A DNA stretch of 32,065 nt, taken from Planctomycetota bacterium. Its GTDB lineage: Bacteria > Planctomycetota > UBA1135 > GCA-002686595. Both the position numbers and the translations under genes were made by a program. Below are positions 22,972-31,695 of this stretch, piece by piece. Positions within the stretch are counted from its first letter, which is position 1, and each line of letters opens with the position of its first letter. The notes under the pieces were generated by a model. The model saw only the letters and a list, made by a program, of their open reading frames with translations, made no database searches and was not told the origin of the DNA. The stretch covers positions 1 through 32,065 of the forward strand of contig JANQEJ010000137.1 of the NCBI GenBank assembly GCA_028278425.1, written 5' to 3'.

Positions 22972-25152
22972 CTACTGCAACAGGTCGCAGATCGACATCA
23001 CCAGCCCGTCCGAGAACGCGAAGCCGAGCGGTTGCGTTTGGTCGAGCGCCGCCGCCTGCCAGTACAGCGAGACGCCGGGGAAGGTCTTGTCGAAGGGGAT
23101 CGCGAACGTGAAGGAGCCCGAGCCGAGGGTCAGCGGACCGGCGCCGGTGAGGGCGAACGGCGGCGCGATCAGGAGAAACCCGCCGAGGAAGGGCGAGCCC
23201 GTCGGGATCTGCGTCGCGGAGAGCCCGTAGAAGGCCAGCGACGACGCGGTCGCGAAGCCGGTGACGTCGAGCGTGTTCACGCTTCCGATCGTCGGCGACG
23301 AAGCCGACGTCAGGGTGGCGACGTTCGCGGCGCCGAGGCCGGAGCCGTACGAGCTGTACGAGCAGCTTCCCGGCAGGAAGAACACCGGGTTCGTGTAGGC
23401 GGTCTTGCTCCCCGACTGGCTGTAGGCGCGGTAGTAGGTGCGGCCCGTCGGGTCGAGCACCGGGTTGCACTGGAAGACGCCCTGCCCGGTCAACGGGCCG
23501 CTGCTGCACGCGACGGTCTCGTTCGCGTCGCCGACGCGGCCCTTGAACACCGTGATCGAGCTCGTGTCCGCGCCGAAGTTGTAGTGAACGAGCACCGTGA
23601 GCGGCGCGGCCGGCGCGCCGGGAGGCAGGGCCTGCAGCGTGCCCATCGGAAGCGTCGCGCCGCCGTGCTGGATCTCGAGCACGAGCACGTGCTCGTTGGA
23701 CAGGAACACGCGGCCCGCCTTGAGAACGGACTCCAATCCGTCGATCGTGAACGGCTCGCCCTGGAACACCGCCTGGTTCGCGCCGAAGGCGAAGGCGGCG
23801 TCGTGGGTGTCGCTGCCGGAGTAGGCGTAGAGGATCCGCCCGCCGAGGAGCCAGTCGACCCACTGGCCGACGTGACCGCCCTGGCCGGACTGGGTCGCGC
23901 CGTTCCAGATCTCGACGCCGTGCATCTGGTTCGCCTCGATGCCGAGCGTGTTGGCGAAGCTGTTCCAGCCGAAGGAGCTCCCGGTCGGGTGGTTGACGAT
24001 CGGGTAGCCGCCGTCGGCGCGGATCGTCGCGGCGTTCGGGGCGAACGGCGCGAGCCCGTTGCAGAAGCCGAGGAACGGGTCGCTACCGCCCGGGACGCGC
24101 GAGTCGATCCCGTGCGCGCCCATGTGGTTCTGCGACTGCCCGAAGACGCAGAGCAGGTCGCCGAGGTCGCTGCCGATCTGCGGGCCGGTTTCCTCGCTCG
24201 AGAGCTCGATGTCCGGGATGGCGAGGAAGCTCCCGTCGGTGATCGCCGCGAGCTCGGACACGATCTGCGCGTACTCGGCGTCCGAGTTGATGCAGTAGCT
24301 GTGGTCGGTCGCCGTGAACCATTCGATGCCGAGCGCCTGGAACTGGCTCTTGAGCTGCGCGTAGCTGAAGCTGCCGGAGGTCTGGAAGCTCTCCGCCGCG
24401 CAGTCGGTCGAGGGCGCGCACGCGCCGACCGCCTCGCCGTGGCAACTGTGTACGTGCAGGTCGCCCGGGTGGATCTCGAAGCCGAGGCCCTTCAGGCTGT
24501 CGGGCGGGTCGAGCCGGTCCGGGAGCCGCTCGATCGTCCGCTCGACGGAGACGGACCTGGACGCGCCGGAGGCGTCGCGGTACGCGACGCGGAGCTCGAC
24601 GGTGCGCTGGGTCCCGGCGGGATCCTCCGGGAAGAAGAGCTGGTCGGTCGGCAGGGGGAAGTCCAACTGCACGAACGGCGGCGTAACGCCGGACGCGAAG
24701 TCCGCGCGCATCGCCGCGAGCAGCGCGTCGACCGCCGCGCGCGCGGCGACGGCCTCGTCGCCCTCGAGCTCGGGGGCGTCCGGGTCGGCGAAGAACCGCT
24801 CGCCGTCGCCGTGATGGTCGAGCAGCTCGATCATCTCGTTCGCCCGGCCGTAGCGCGGGTCCCCCGGCAGCTCCCGCGTGAGCTCGATCGCGTGGAGGAC
24901 GTCGCCGCCGGCCACGAGCTCGAAGCGCTCGAGCGCGAGCGTCTCGCCCGGCCCTCCGGGGTTGTAAACCATGACCTGCGCGTCGACGACGCCGAGGTGG
25001 CGGACGCTCTCCACGAGGAACGGCACCACGGTGGGGACGGGGGAGCGCTCGGCGGGCCGCGAAGCGAGCCTCGCGCCGTAGACGAGCGCCGAGGCGGCGA
25101 GGACGAGACCAACCGCCATCGCGGGCGGGGCAAGGGGGCTTTGGCTCTTCAT
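22972..25152 (-). CDS. CehA/McbA-type PHP metallohydrolase, exported, with planctomycete-type C-terminal module
   Basis: 726 residues from ATG 25152. Residues 10-30 form a signal peptide or anchor. The PHP-type metal site is clear: HPGDLHVHSCHGE (HVH at 233-235), WFTATDHSYC (TDH at 282-284), IPDIELSSE, YPIVNHPTG (387-389) and YAYSGSDTHDAAF (447-450). Such enzymes hydrolyse phosphate or carbamate esters; the substrate here is unknown. Residues about 80-210 are an extracellular N-terminal part. The last 90 residues (VNTLDVTGFATASSLAFYGL to FPGVSLYWQAAALD, ending AFSDGLVMSICDL) match a C-terminal module I associate with exported planctomycete proteins. It converges with the metallopeptidase-like gene, 12 bases apart. 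Confidence 0.87.
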   Translation of the reverse strand: MKSQSPLAPPAMAVGLVLAASALVYGARLASRPAERSPVPTVVPFLVESVRHLGVVDAQVMVYNPGGPGETLALERFELVAGGDVLHAIELTRELPGDPRYGRANEMIELLDHHGDGERFFADPDAPELEGDEAVAARAAVDALLAAMRADFASGVTPPFVQLDFPLPTDQLFFPEDPAGTQRTVELRVAYRDASGASRSVSVERTIERLPDRLDPPDSLKGLGFEIHPGDLHVHSCHGEAVGACAPSTDCAAESFQTSGSFSYAQLKSQFQALGIEWFTATDHSYCINSDAEYAQIVSELAAITDGSFLAIPDIELSSEETGPQIGSDLGDLLCVFGQSQNHMGAHGIDSRVPGGSDPFLGFCNGLAPFAPNAATIRADGGYPIVNHPTGSSFGWNSFANTLGIEANQMHGVEIWNGATQSGQGGHVGQWVDWLLGGRILYAYSGSDTHDAAFAFGANQAVFQGEPFTIDGLESVLKAGRVFLSNEHVLVLEIQHGGATLPMGTLQALPPGAPAAPLTVLVHYNFGADTSSITVFKGRVGDANETVACSSGPLTGQGVFQCNPVLDPTGRTYYRAYSQSGSKTAYTNPVFFLPGSCSYSSYGSGLGAANVATLTSASSPTIGSVNTLDVTGFATASSLAFYGLSATQIPTGSPFLGGFLLIAPPFALTGAGPLTLGSGSFTFAIPFDKTFPGVSLYWQAAALDQTQPLGFAFSDGLVMSICDLLQ

Positions 25153-25211
25153 GCCTTCGATGGTAACCGAGCGTTGCCTAGCCCGCCCGGGATCGGGAGG
25201 ATGGCCGCGTG

Positions 25212-26903
25212 ATGGAGGAACGGGTCTGGCACGCGGCCTACGACGAGGGCTCGCCCCGGGACATCGACTTCGAGGAGATCCCGATCCCCGGGTTCCTGGA
25301 CAGGAGCGCGAAGGAGTACGCCGACCGGCCCGCGCTCTACTTCGTGAACGCGACGATCACCTACCGCGAGCTGAAGCGGGAGGTGGACCGGCTGGCGACG
25401 GCGATGGCGCGGCTCGGCGTCGCGCAGGGCGGACGGGTCGCGATCCAGACCCCGAACCTGCCACAGGCGGTGATCGCCTACTACGCGGCGCAGACGATCG
25501 GGGCGACGGTCATCCTGACCAACCCGCTCTACACGCCGCGCGAGCTCGAGCACCAGTGGAACGACGCGGAGTGCGAGCTCGCCGTGGTCTCGGACTTCAT
25601 CTTCGAGGGAACGCTGCGCGCGGTGCGCGACAAGCTGCCGGTCAAGAACTACGTCATCGCCTCGATCCCGGAGTACCTGCGTCCGCCCCTGCGCTGGATC
25701 GCTCCGTTCGCGCTGCGGCGCAAGCCGAAGCCGCCGATCGCCAAGGTCGCCCCCGGGCCGGGCATCCACTTCTTCCGCAAGTTGATCAAGGCGACGCCGG
25801 CGGAGCCGCCGCGCCCGTCGATCGGCCTCGACGACCTGGCGGTGCTTCAGTACACCGGCGGAACGACCGGGGTTTCCAAGGGCGCGATGCTCACGCAGCG
25901 CAACCTCTCCTGCAACGTGCAGCAGATCAACCGCTGGTTCCCCGGCATCGAGTACGGGCGCGAGGTGGTCATGACCGCGCTGCCGCTCTTCCACGTGTTC
26001 GGGATGACGGTGTCGATGAACTGGGCGGTCCACACCGGCGCCGCGCAGGTGCTCCTGCCGGACCCGCGCGACGTGACGAAGCTGGTCGGCGGCATCGAGA
26101 AGCACCGCGTGACGCTGCTCCCCGCGGTTCCGGCGATGTTCAACGCGATCAACAACTTCCCCGGCATCGACCGGCGCGACCTCTCCTGCGTGAAGGCCTG
26201 CTTCTCGGGCTCGGCGCCGCTGCCGCAGGACGTCCAGGAGCGCTTCGAGGGGATGACCGGCGCCAAGATCCTCGAGGGCTTCGGGCTGACCGAGACCTCG
26301 CCGGTCACGCACTGCAACCCGCTGAACGGCCGGCGCAAGATCGGAACGATCGGCGTTCCCGTCGGCAACACCGACGCGCGCATCGTCGACGTGGACGACC
26401 CGTCGAAGGACAAGCCGAGCGGAGAAGAGGGCGAGCTTCTGCTGAAGGGCCCGCAGGTGATGCAGGGCTACTGGAACATGCCCGAGGAGACCGCCGAGAC
26501 GATCCGCGACGGCTGGCTCCACACCGGCGACCTCGCGACGATGGACGAAGAGGGCTACTTCCGCATCGTCGGCCGCAAGAAGGACATGATCATCGCCGGC
26601 GGCTACAACGTCTACCCGGACGAGGTCGACGACGTCCTGATGAGCCACGCCGCGGTGCTCGAGGCGGCGACGATCGGGGTGCCGCACGAACGTCGCGGCG
26701 AGACGGTCAAGTCGTTCATCGTCCTGCAGCCCGGCACGAGCTTGACGGCTGACGAGCTCGAGCGGCACTGTCGCGAGAACCTCGCCGCGTACAAGGTCCC
26801 GCGCGAGTTCGAGTTCATGGACGCGCTGCCGAAGAGCACCGTGCTCAAGGTGCTGCGCAAGGACCTGCGCGAGCGCGAGCTGGCGAAGCGCGCCCGGAAG
26901 TAG
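25212..26903 (+). CDS. long-chain fatty-acid-CoA ligase (AMP-binding family)
   Basis: 563 residues from ATG 25212, with GGGAGG 11 bases upstream; GTG 25209 would add one residue. The adenylate-forming core is intact: P-loop YTGGTTGVSKGAML (about 214-227), LPLFHVFGMTVSMNWAVHTGA, FSGSAPLP, GFGLTETSPVTHCNP, LHTGDLATMDEEGYFRIVGRKKDMI and the C-terminal hinge with GGYNVYPDEVD and the catalytic Lys in LPKSTVLKVLRKDLR. It should convert a free fatty acid, CoA and ATP to acyl-CoA, AMP and PPi. The closest family impression is FadD. Its stop TAG shares a base with the next start (TAGTG), so the flavoprotein downstream is translated with it, suggesting a lipid-related pair. Confidence 0.93.
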   Translation: MEERVWHAAYDEGSPRDIDFEEIPIPGFLDRSAKEYADRPALYFVNATITYRELKREVDRLATAMARLGVAQGGRVAIQTPNLPQAVIAYYAAQTIGATVILTNPLYTPRELEHQWNDAECELAVVSDFIFEGTLRAVRDKLPVKNYVIASIPEYLRPPLRWIAPFALRRKPKPPIAKVAPGPGIHFFRKLIKATPAEPPRPSIGLDDLAVLQYTGGTTGVSKGAMLTQRNLSCNVQQINRWFPGIEYGREVVMTALPLFHVFGMTVSMNWAVHTGAAQVLLPDPRDVTKLVGGIEKHRVTLLPAVPAMFNAINNFPGIDRRDLSCVKACFSGSAPLPQDVQERFEGMTGAKILEGFGLTETSPVTHCNPLNGRRKIGTIGVPVGNTDARIVDVDDPSKDKPSGEEGELLLKGPQVMQGYWNMPEETAETIRDGWLHTGDLATMDEEGYFRIVGRKKDMIIAGGYNVYPDEVDDVLMSHAAVLEAATIGVPHERRGETVKSFIVLQPGTSLTADELERHCRENLAAYKVPREFEFMDALPKSTVLKVLRKDLRERELAKRARK

Positions 26904-28081
26904 TGGAAACCTTCGACGCCGCCGTCGTGGGGGGCGGCCCGGCCGGGTCGTCGGCCGCCTGGCAGCTTGCGCGCGCCGGGTGGAAGGTCGTCGTCTTCGA
27001 CCGCGCAGAGCACCCGCGCTACAAGACCTGCGGCGGCGGGCTGGTGCGCCGCGCCGCGAAGGAGCTGCCGGTGGACGTGGGCGGGCCCGCGAACATCGGC
27101 GGGCTCGTGCTGTCCGCCGCGGAGATGCACGTCGTCGACCTCGGACGCGTGTTCCGCGTCGAGCGCGCGGAGCCCCTGCTCTGGATGGCGATGCGCGCGG
27201 AGCTCGACCACGCCTGCCTGCGCGCCGCGGGCGACGCCGGCGCGGAGCTCCGCCACCCGTGCGCCGTCGAGGGTGTCGACGCGGAAGCCGACCGCGTACG
27301 CCTCGCGACCGCGAGCGGTCCGGTGGCCGCGCGCTTCGTGCTGGCCGCCGACGGCGCGCTGAGCCGAACCGCCGCCGCGGCGGGCTGGCGCGAGCCGCCG
27401 TATCTCGCGCCCGCCCTCGAATGGGAGGTGCGGGTGCCGGAGGCCGACCGCGCGCGCTTCGCCGGCGCCGCGCGCTTCGACTTCGGGCTGGTCGACGACG
27501 GCTACGCGTGGGTGTTTCCGAAGGCGCGGCATCTCTCGCTCGGCGTGCTGTCGATGCGCCGCGGGCGCGGCGACCTCAAGGCGATGCTGCGCCGCTACCT
27601 GGAGCTGCTCGGGCTTCCGCCGACTCCGGACGCGGACGAGCACGGCTTCGTCATCCCGGTGCGGCCGCGCCCGGGGCCGCCGGCGCGCGGGCGCGTGCTC
27701 CTGCTCGGCGATGCCTACGGCCTGGCCGACCCGATCACCGCCGAGGGCATCAGCCCCGCGCTGATCAGCGGCCGCGTCGCCGCCGAGGCCCTGGTGGCGT
27801 CGGAGGGCGACCCGGCGCGCGCGCGCCGCGGTTACGAGCGCCGGCTCCGCCGCGCCCTCCTCCGCGACTTCGCCGTGGCGAAGCGGCTCGCGGGCTTGAT
27901 CTACGGCTCGAACGCCTGGCGGAACCGGCTCTTCGGCCGCTTCGGCCAGAAGATGTGCGAGGCGATGGTCGACCAGATCGGCGGCGTGCGCACCTACCGC
28001 GAGCTCCTGCTCCACCCGAAGAGCTACGCGCGGCTCTTCTTCGGCCGCGTCAGGCGATCGCCCGCTCGAGCATCCCCCTGA
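26903..28081 (+). CDS. geranylgeranyl-reductase-family FAD-dependent oxidoreductase
   Basis: 392 residues from GTG 26903. The N-terminal FAD motif is AAVVGGGPAGSSAAWQLA, followed by VVVFDRAEHPRYKTCGGGLVRRA; the CGGGL segment is typical of geranylgeranyl reductases. FVLAADGALSRTA and RVLLLGDAYGLADPITAEGISPALISGR are the second FAD-binding signatures. The family saturates isoprenoid double bonds in quinones, chlorophyll or ether lipids and also includes halogenase-like and unsaturated-lipid enzymes. With an acyl-CoA ligase coupled upstream, membrane lipid or quinone modification is likely, but the substrate is open. The C-terminus, with clustered Arg, overlaps the convergent thioredoxin-like gene by 32 bases. 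Confidence 0.9.
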   Translation: METFDAAVVGGGPAGSSAAWQLARAGWKVVVFDRAEHPRYKTCGGGLVRRAAKELPVDVGGPANIGGLVLSAAEMHVVDLGRVFRVERAEPLLWMAMRAELDHACLRAAGDAGAELRHPCAVEGVDAEADRVRLATASGPVAARFVLAADGALSRTAAAAGWREPPYLAPALEWEVRVPEADRARFAGAARFDFGLVDDGYAWVFPKARHLSLGVLSMRRGRGDLKAMLRRYLELLGLPPTPDADEHGFVIPVRPRPGPPARGRVLLLGDAYGLADPITAEGISPALISGRVAAEALVASEGDPARARRGYERRLRRALLRDFAVAKRLAGLIYGSNAWRNRLFGRFGQKMCEAMVDQIGGVRTYRELLLHPKSYARLFFGRVRRSPARASP

Positions 28082-28436
28082 GCTGCTCCGGCGCAACCGC
28101 GCCGGAATGCCCCTCGAGGAACTGTCCGTCCGCGTCCGCCAGGATCACGAACGGCAGCATCATCGCGTTCTCGACTTTCATCGCGAGCTGCTGCACCTCC
28201 GGCTCGGGATCGTCGCAGTCGGAGGCCAGCGCGACGAAGTGTTCCTGAAGCAGCGGCGCCACGTCGGGGCGCGGGACGACAGCCTGCACCAGGCTGCGGC
28301 ACTGGCCTCAGAGCTCGCGCCCGAACTCGATGAAGATGCGTTTGCCGGTCTCGCGGGCCTTCGCGGCGGCGTCGGCCCAGGCCGTGTGCCAGTCGAGGGT
28401 CCCGTGGTCGTCGAAGTGCGGATGGGGGGTGGGCAT
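28050..28436 (-). CDS. selenocysteine-containing thioredoxin-fold protein, active site U-G-Q-C (TGA at 28308-28310)
   Basis: 128 residues from ATG 28436 to a TGA at 28050-28052, read through one in-frame TGA at codon 43. The sequence before it, TGKRIFIEFGREL, is the strand leading to a thioredoxin CxxC. The TGA follows, then GQCRSLVQAVVPRP, so the site reads Sec-Gly-Gln-Cys. After it come HFVALASDCDDPEPE, the cis-Pro segment MLPFVILADADGQFLEG and a last helix, all in frame and as expected for thioredoxin-like family proteins. A SECIS-like hairpin starts in the right place. There is no signal peptide, so it should be a cytoplasmic thiol/selenol oxidoreductase. Without Sec decoding the product would be a useless 42-residue fragment. 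No Shine-Dalgarno sequence is seen before ATG 28436, so the start is less sure than the frame. Confidence 0.87.
28279..28297 (-). promoter_or_regulatory. putative bacterial SECIS hairpin for the thioredoxin-like protein
   Basis: Read on the minus strand, GCAGCCT (28297-28291) pairs with AGGCTGT (28285-28279): six Watson-Crick pairs and one G-U. The 5-base loop is GGTGC, starting with G. The loop begins 17 nt after the TGA, the same distance as in E. coli fdhF. Outer pairs continue beyond a C-C mismatch. The folding is by eye, but stem, loop and spacing all meet the bacterial SECIS rules. Confidence 0.75.
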
Positions 28437-28601
28437 GGCGGGAGGATAGAGGTTTCCCGGACAAGAACGGCAACCAAACGCGCGCGCGCGGGTCCGACGG
28501 GCGGTGGTTGGGGGCGGTGGGCGCCCCAAGCGGTAGGCCCCCTCTCCGGGCTTTTTCTGCAACACTTCAGACGTCGCCGGCATGGATCCCGCGGCGACGA
28601 C

Positions 28602-31600
28602 ATGACTCCCCGACCCGAAGATCTCCTCGCCCACGTCCCGCGGCTGCGCGCCCTGGCGCGGAGCCTCGTGACCGACCCCGCGACCGCCGACGACCTGCTC
28701 CAGGAAACCTGGACGGCGGCGATGGCGCATCCCCCGGCCGCCGAGCGTCCGCTCGGACCGTGGCTCGGGCGGGTGCTGCGGAACGCGGCGCGCCAGCGGC
28801 GGCGCGGCGACGCGCGGCGGACGGTGCGCGAGGAGCGGACGGCGCGCGGCGAGGGGCTTCCGCCGGCGGGGACGCTCGTCGAGCGGATGGAGCTCCAGCG
28901 CGAGCTGGTCGACTCCGTGCTCGCGCTGCGCGAGCCCTACCGGTCGGCGATCGTCCTGCGCTACTACGAGGGCTTGAGCGCGGCGGACATCGCGCGGGAG
29001 CAAGGGGTTCCCGCCGCGACGGTGCGCTCGCAGCTCAAGCGCGGCCTCGAGGAGCTGCGCCGTCGCCTCGACGAACGGCACGGAGGGAACCGCGACGCGT
29101 GGGCGTCGATCCTCCTGCCGTGGGCGGCGCCCGAGGCGGGCGCCGCGACGGCGACCGGCGCGACGGCCGGCGGCCTCCTCGCAACCTGGCACGGGATCCT
29201 GGCGATGAACACGGCGCTCAAGGTGGGTGTCGCCGCGGCGGTGGTCGCGGTGGCGGTGGTGGGATATCACGGCATCGGACCGTCCGGCGAGCCGGTCGAT
29301 CCGCAGCCGACGGCGTCGCGCGGGGAAGTGGCGGCGGTGCTGGCGCAGCCCGGAACGCTCGAGGAAGAGCTCGAACCGCTCGTCGAGTCCTTCCCGTCCG
29401 AGCGGGTCGAGGCCCGCGTCGAATCCGCCGCGCCCGAAGCCGGCGGCGACGCCGTCGAGCCGTCGGGATGGATCGTCGAGGCGCGCGCCGTCGACGAGTC
29501 GCTCCGTCCGATTCGCGGCGCGGTCCTGCGCCTCGGCTCGCGCGGCACGAGCGAGCCGAGCGGACCCGACGGTCACATCCGCGTTTTGCTCGACCCGGAG
29601 CACAACCGACCGGGACGCTACGGCGCGCGCATCACGCACCCCGCCTTCGCCACCCGGCGGCCGACCGCGGAGCTCGTCGAAGGGGAGCAGCGCGTCTGGC
29701 TCGGCGACCTGGTCCTCCAACCGGGCGGCTCGGTCCGCGGCCGTGTGTTCGGCCCGGACGGGGCACCGCTCCCCGGCGCGCGCGTCAAGGTGGCCGAACC
29801 GCGCGAATCGTCCGGCGACGGCGACGAGATGCGCCGCCGCGGACCGCGCCACTGGGAACGGTATCCCGAGGCCGTCACCGCCGCGGACGGCGCGTTCCTC
29901 GTCGAGGGCGTGCCCGCCGGCTACCGCCGGGTCTGGGCGGGGAAGCGCGGCATGTTCTGGAGCTGGGAGGACGGCGTCGAGGTGCGAGCGGGCGAGGTGA
30001 CCGCCGCGCCGGACCTGTCGCTCGCGCTCGTTCCCGCGGCGGATTCCATCGAGGGCGTCCTGCTCGATCCCGACGGCGCGCCGCTGGCGCGAGCCTGGGT
30101 CCGCTGCGTGTTCCGCCACGACGGCCGCGAGCAGACGTGGTTCGAGCTCACCGACGACGACGGCGGCTTCCAGCTCACCGTCCGCGAGCGCGTGCCCCAC
30201 GACCTCCGCGCGGAGTCGCCGAACGGACAGTGGCCCGCGGCGGTGGCGGACGCGGTCGAGCCGGGCTCGCGCGGCGTCGTCCTGCGCTTCCGCGCCGGCC
30301 GCACGTTTGAGCTCGTCCCGCGCGGCCCCGGCGGCTCCGCCGTCGCTTCCTTCCAGGCGACGACGCTGAACGAGGACCAGAGCATCGGAATCGGGTGGTA
30401 CGACCCGGAGCCGGAACGGGAGGGCGTCGCGGTGGTGCTCGAGCCGGACGAGCGCTTCCTCGTCCGCGTGCGCGCCGACGGCTTCGCGGAGGCGCTCCTC
30501 GGCCCCTTCGAGCCGGGCGAGGTCGGGCCGACGCTCGAGTGCAGGCTCTCCCCCGTGGCGGGGATCCGCGGCCGCGTCGTCGACCGCGACGGCGATCCGG
30601 TCGCCGGCGCGGAGGTGAAGCTCCACACCGTCGCGTTCGAGCGGCTGATGATCCACCACAACGGCTTTCCGACGCGGCTCGATCCCTGGCCGCAGATCGA
30701 CGACGTCTCGGACGAGAACGGGGCCTTCCACCTCACGCCGCGCGAGGCGGGCGACTACGCGCTGCGCGCGGCGGCGCAGGGCTTCGCCGCGACCGTCGTC
30801 GAAGTCCCCGGCTTCGACCCGGCCGCGGCGGCGCAGGAGATCGTCGTCGTGCTCGGGAAGGGGGGCGTCATCGAGGGACGCGTGATCGCCGAGGACCCGA
30901 GCGGCACCGTCGTCGGCGTCAACCGCAACGATCCCTTCGCGCAAACGATGCGCGTCGGCCCCGACGGCGAGTTCCGCTTCGAGCTCCTCACGCCCGGCAA
31001 ATGGAACGTCGAGCTCCTCGACGCGAACGTCGACCCGGAAAACGCCTCGTCCATCCACCAGGCGCTGGCGGAGCCCCGGCCGGAGTTCGAGTGGGTCGTC
31101 GAGGTCTTCGAAGGCGGGGTGGCGCGCCACGACCTGGACCTCGCGGAACGAATGCGCGCCACCGTGCGCGGCGAGCTCACGGTCGACGGCGCGCCGGCGG
31201 AGTCGTGGAGCGCGTCGCTCTACAGCGCGCGCTACAACACGGGCCGGGACGCGGACAACCCCACGACCTTCGTCGGCGCCGACGGGCGCTTCGAGCTGAG
31301 CGTGCCGCGGACGGGAGCGTTCACGCTGATGCTCCGGCACCCGGAGCAGTCCTCGTTCTCGGTCAACGTGCCGCTCGAGCTCGAGCACGGCGAGCGGCCC
31401 TTCGAGCTGGCGCTCGCGACGGGAAGCCTCGCGATCTCGAACGCGCCTCCGAACGCGGCCGGCCACGACCGGCTCTACGTCAGATGGGACGGCCCCGGCG
31501 GCGCCAGCGTTCACCTGCCGGTCCGCGCGGGCGAGAACGGGCGCTGCAGGCTCACGGTCCCCGCCGGCGACGTGAGCGTCGTCCGCTACCCGGCGGGCCC

Positions 31601-31679
31601 GTGGAATCCCGAGAGCGCGGACACGCTCGCCGCGGCGGTCGTTCCGGCCGGCGGCACGGCGCGGCTGCGGGTGCCGTAG
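28602..31679 (+). CDS. ECF sigma factor fused through a membrane helix to extracellular carboxypeptidase-regulatory-like repeats
   Basis: 1025 residues from ATG 28602, the first Met before the sigma domain; the frame is open further upstream but overlaps the selenoprotein gene. Residues 10-75 are sigma region 2 (RALARSLVTDPATADDLLQETW, LGPWLGRVLRNAARQRRR). Residues 100-155 are region 4 (LREPYRSAIVLRYYEGLSAADIA, VPAATVRSQLKRGLEELRRRL). Residues 203-222 are one strong membrane helix (TALKVGVAAAVVAVAVVGY). The other 800 residues are repeated beta-sandwich units with motifs such as GSVRGRVFGPDGAPLPGARVKV, GIRGRVVDRDGDPVAGAEVKL and GVIEGRVIAEDPSG. The sigma part would face the cytoplasm and the repeats the outside, so signal sensing and promoter recognition may lie in one chain. 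No anti-sigma gene is adjacent. Confidence 0.9.
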   Translation: MTPRPEDLLAHVPRLRALARSLVTDPATADDLLQETWTAAMAHPPAAERPLGPWLGRVLRNAARQRRRGDARRTVREERTARGEGLPPAGTLVERMELQRELVDSVLALREPYRSAIVLRYYEGLSAADIAREQGVPAATVRSQLKRGLEELRRRLDERHGGNRDAWASILLPWAAPEAGAATATGATAGGLLATWHGILAMNTALKVGVAAAVVAVAVVGYHGIGPSGEPVDPQPTASRGEVAAVLAQPGTLEEELEPLVESFPSERVEARVESAAPEAGGDAVEPSGWIVEARAVDESLRPIRGAVLRLGSRGTSEPSGPDGHIRVLLDPEHNRPGRYGARITHPAFATRRPTAELVEGEQRVWLGDLVLQPGGSVRGRVFGPDGAPLPGARVKVAEPRESSGDGDEMRRRGPRHWERYPEAVTAADGAFLVEGVPAGYRRVWAGKRGMFWSWEDGVEVRAGEVTAAPDLSLALVPAADSIEGVLLDPDGAPLARAWVRCVFRHDGREQTWFELTDDDGGFQLTVRERVPHDLRAESPNGQWPAAVADAVEPGSRGVVLRFRAGRTFELVPRGPGGSAVASFQATTLNEDQSIGIGWYDPEPEREGVAVVLEPDERFLVRVRADGFAEALLGPFEPGEVGPTLECRLSPVAGIRGRVVDRDGDPVAGAEVKLHTVAFERLMIHHNGFPTRLDPWPQIDDVSDENGAFHLTPREAGDYALRAAAQGFAATVVEVPGFDPAAAAQEIVVVLGKGGVIEGRVIAEDPSGTVVGVNRNDPFAQTMRVGPDGEFRFELLTPGKWNVELLDANVDPENASSIHQALAEPRPEFEWVVEVFEGGVARHDLDLAERMRATVRGELTVDGAPAESWSASLYSARYNTGRDADNPTTFVGADGRFELSVPRTGAFTLMLRHPEQSSFSVNVPLELEHGERPFELALATGSLAISNAPPNAAGHDRLYVRWDGPGGASVHLPVRAGENGRCRLTVPAGDVSVVRYPAGPWNPESADTLAAAVVPAGGTARLRVP

Positions 31680-31695
31680 GGGTTATCTTCGTGGC

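Noticed and set aside
28537..28556. GCCC-loop-GGGC followed by TTTTT as a rho-independent terminator
   Set aside because: The stem is only four pairs and it lies upstream of the sigma-factor gene with no plus-strand gene ending nearby; too weak to call.
28308..31514. 1068-codon open frame opposite the sigma-factor fusion
   Set aside because: Antisense shadow, except that its last 42 codons are the genuine N-terminus of the selenocysteine thioredoxin-like protein.
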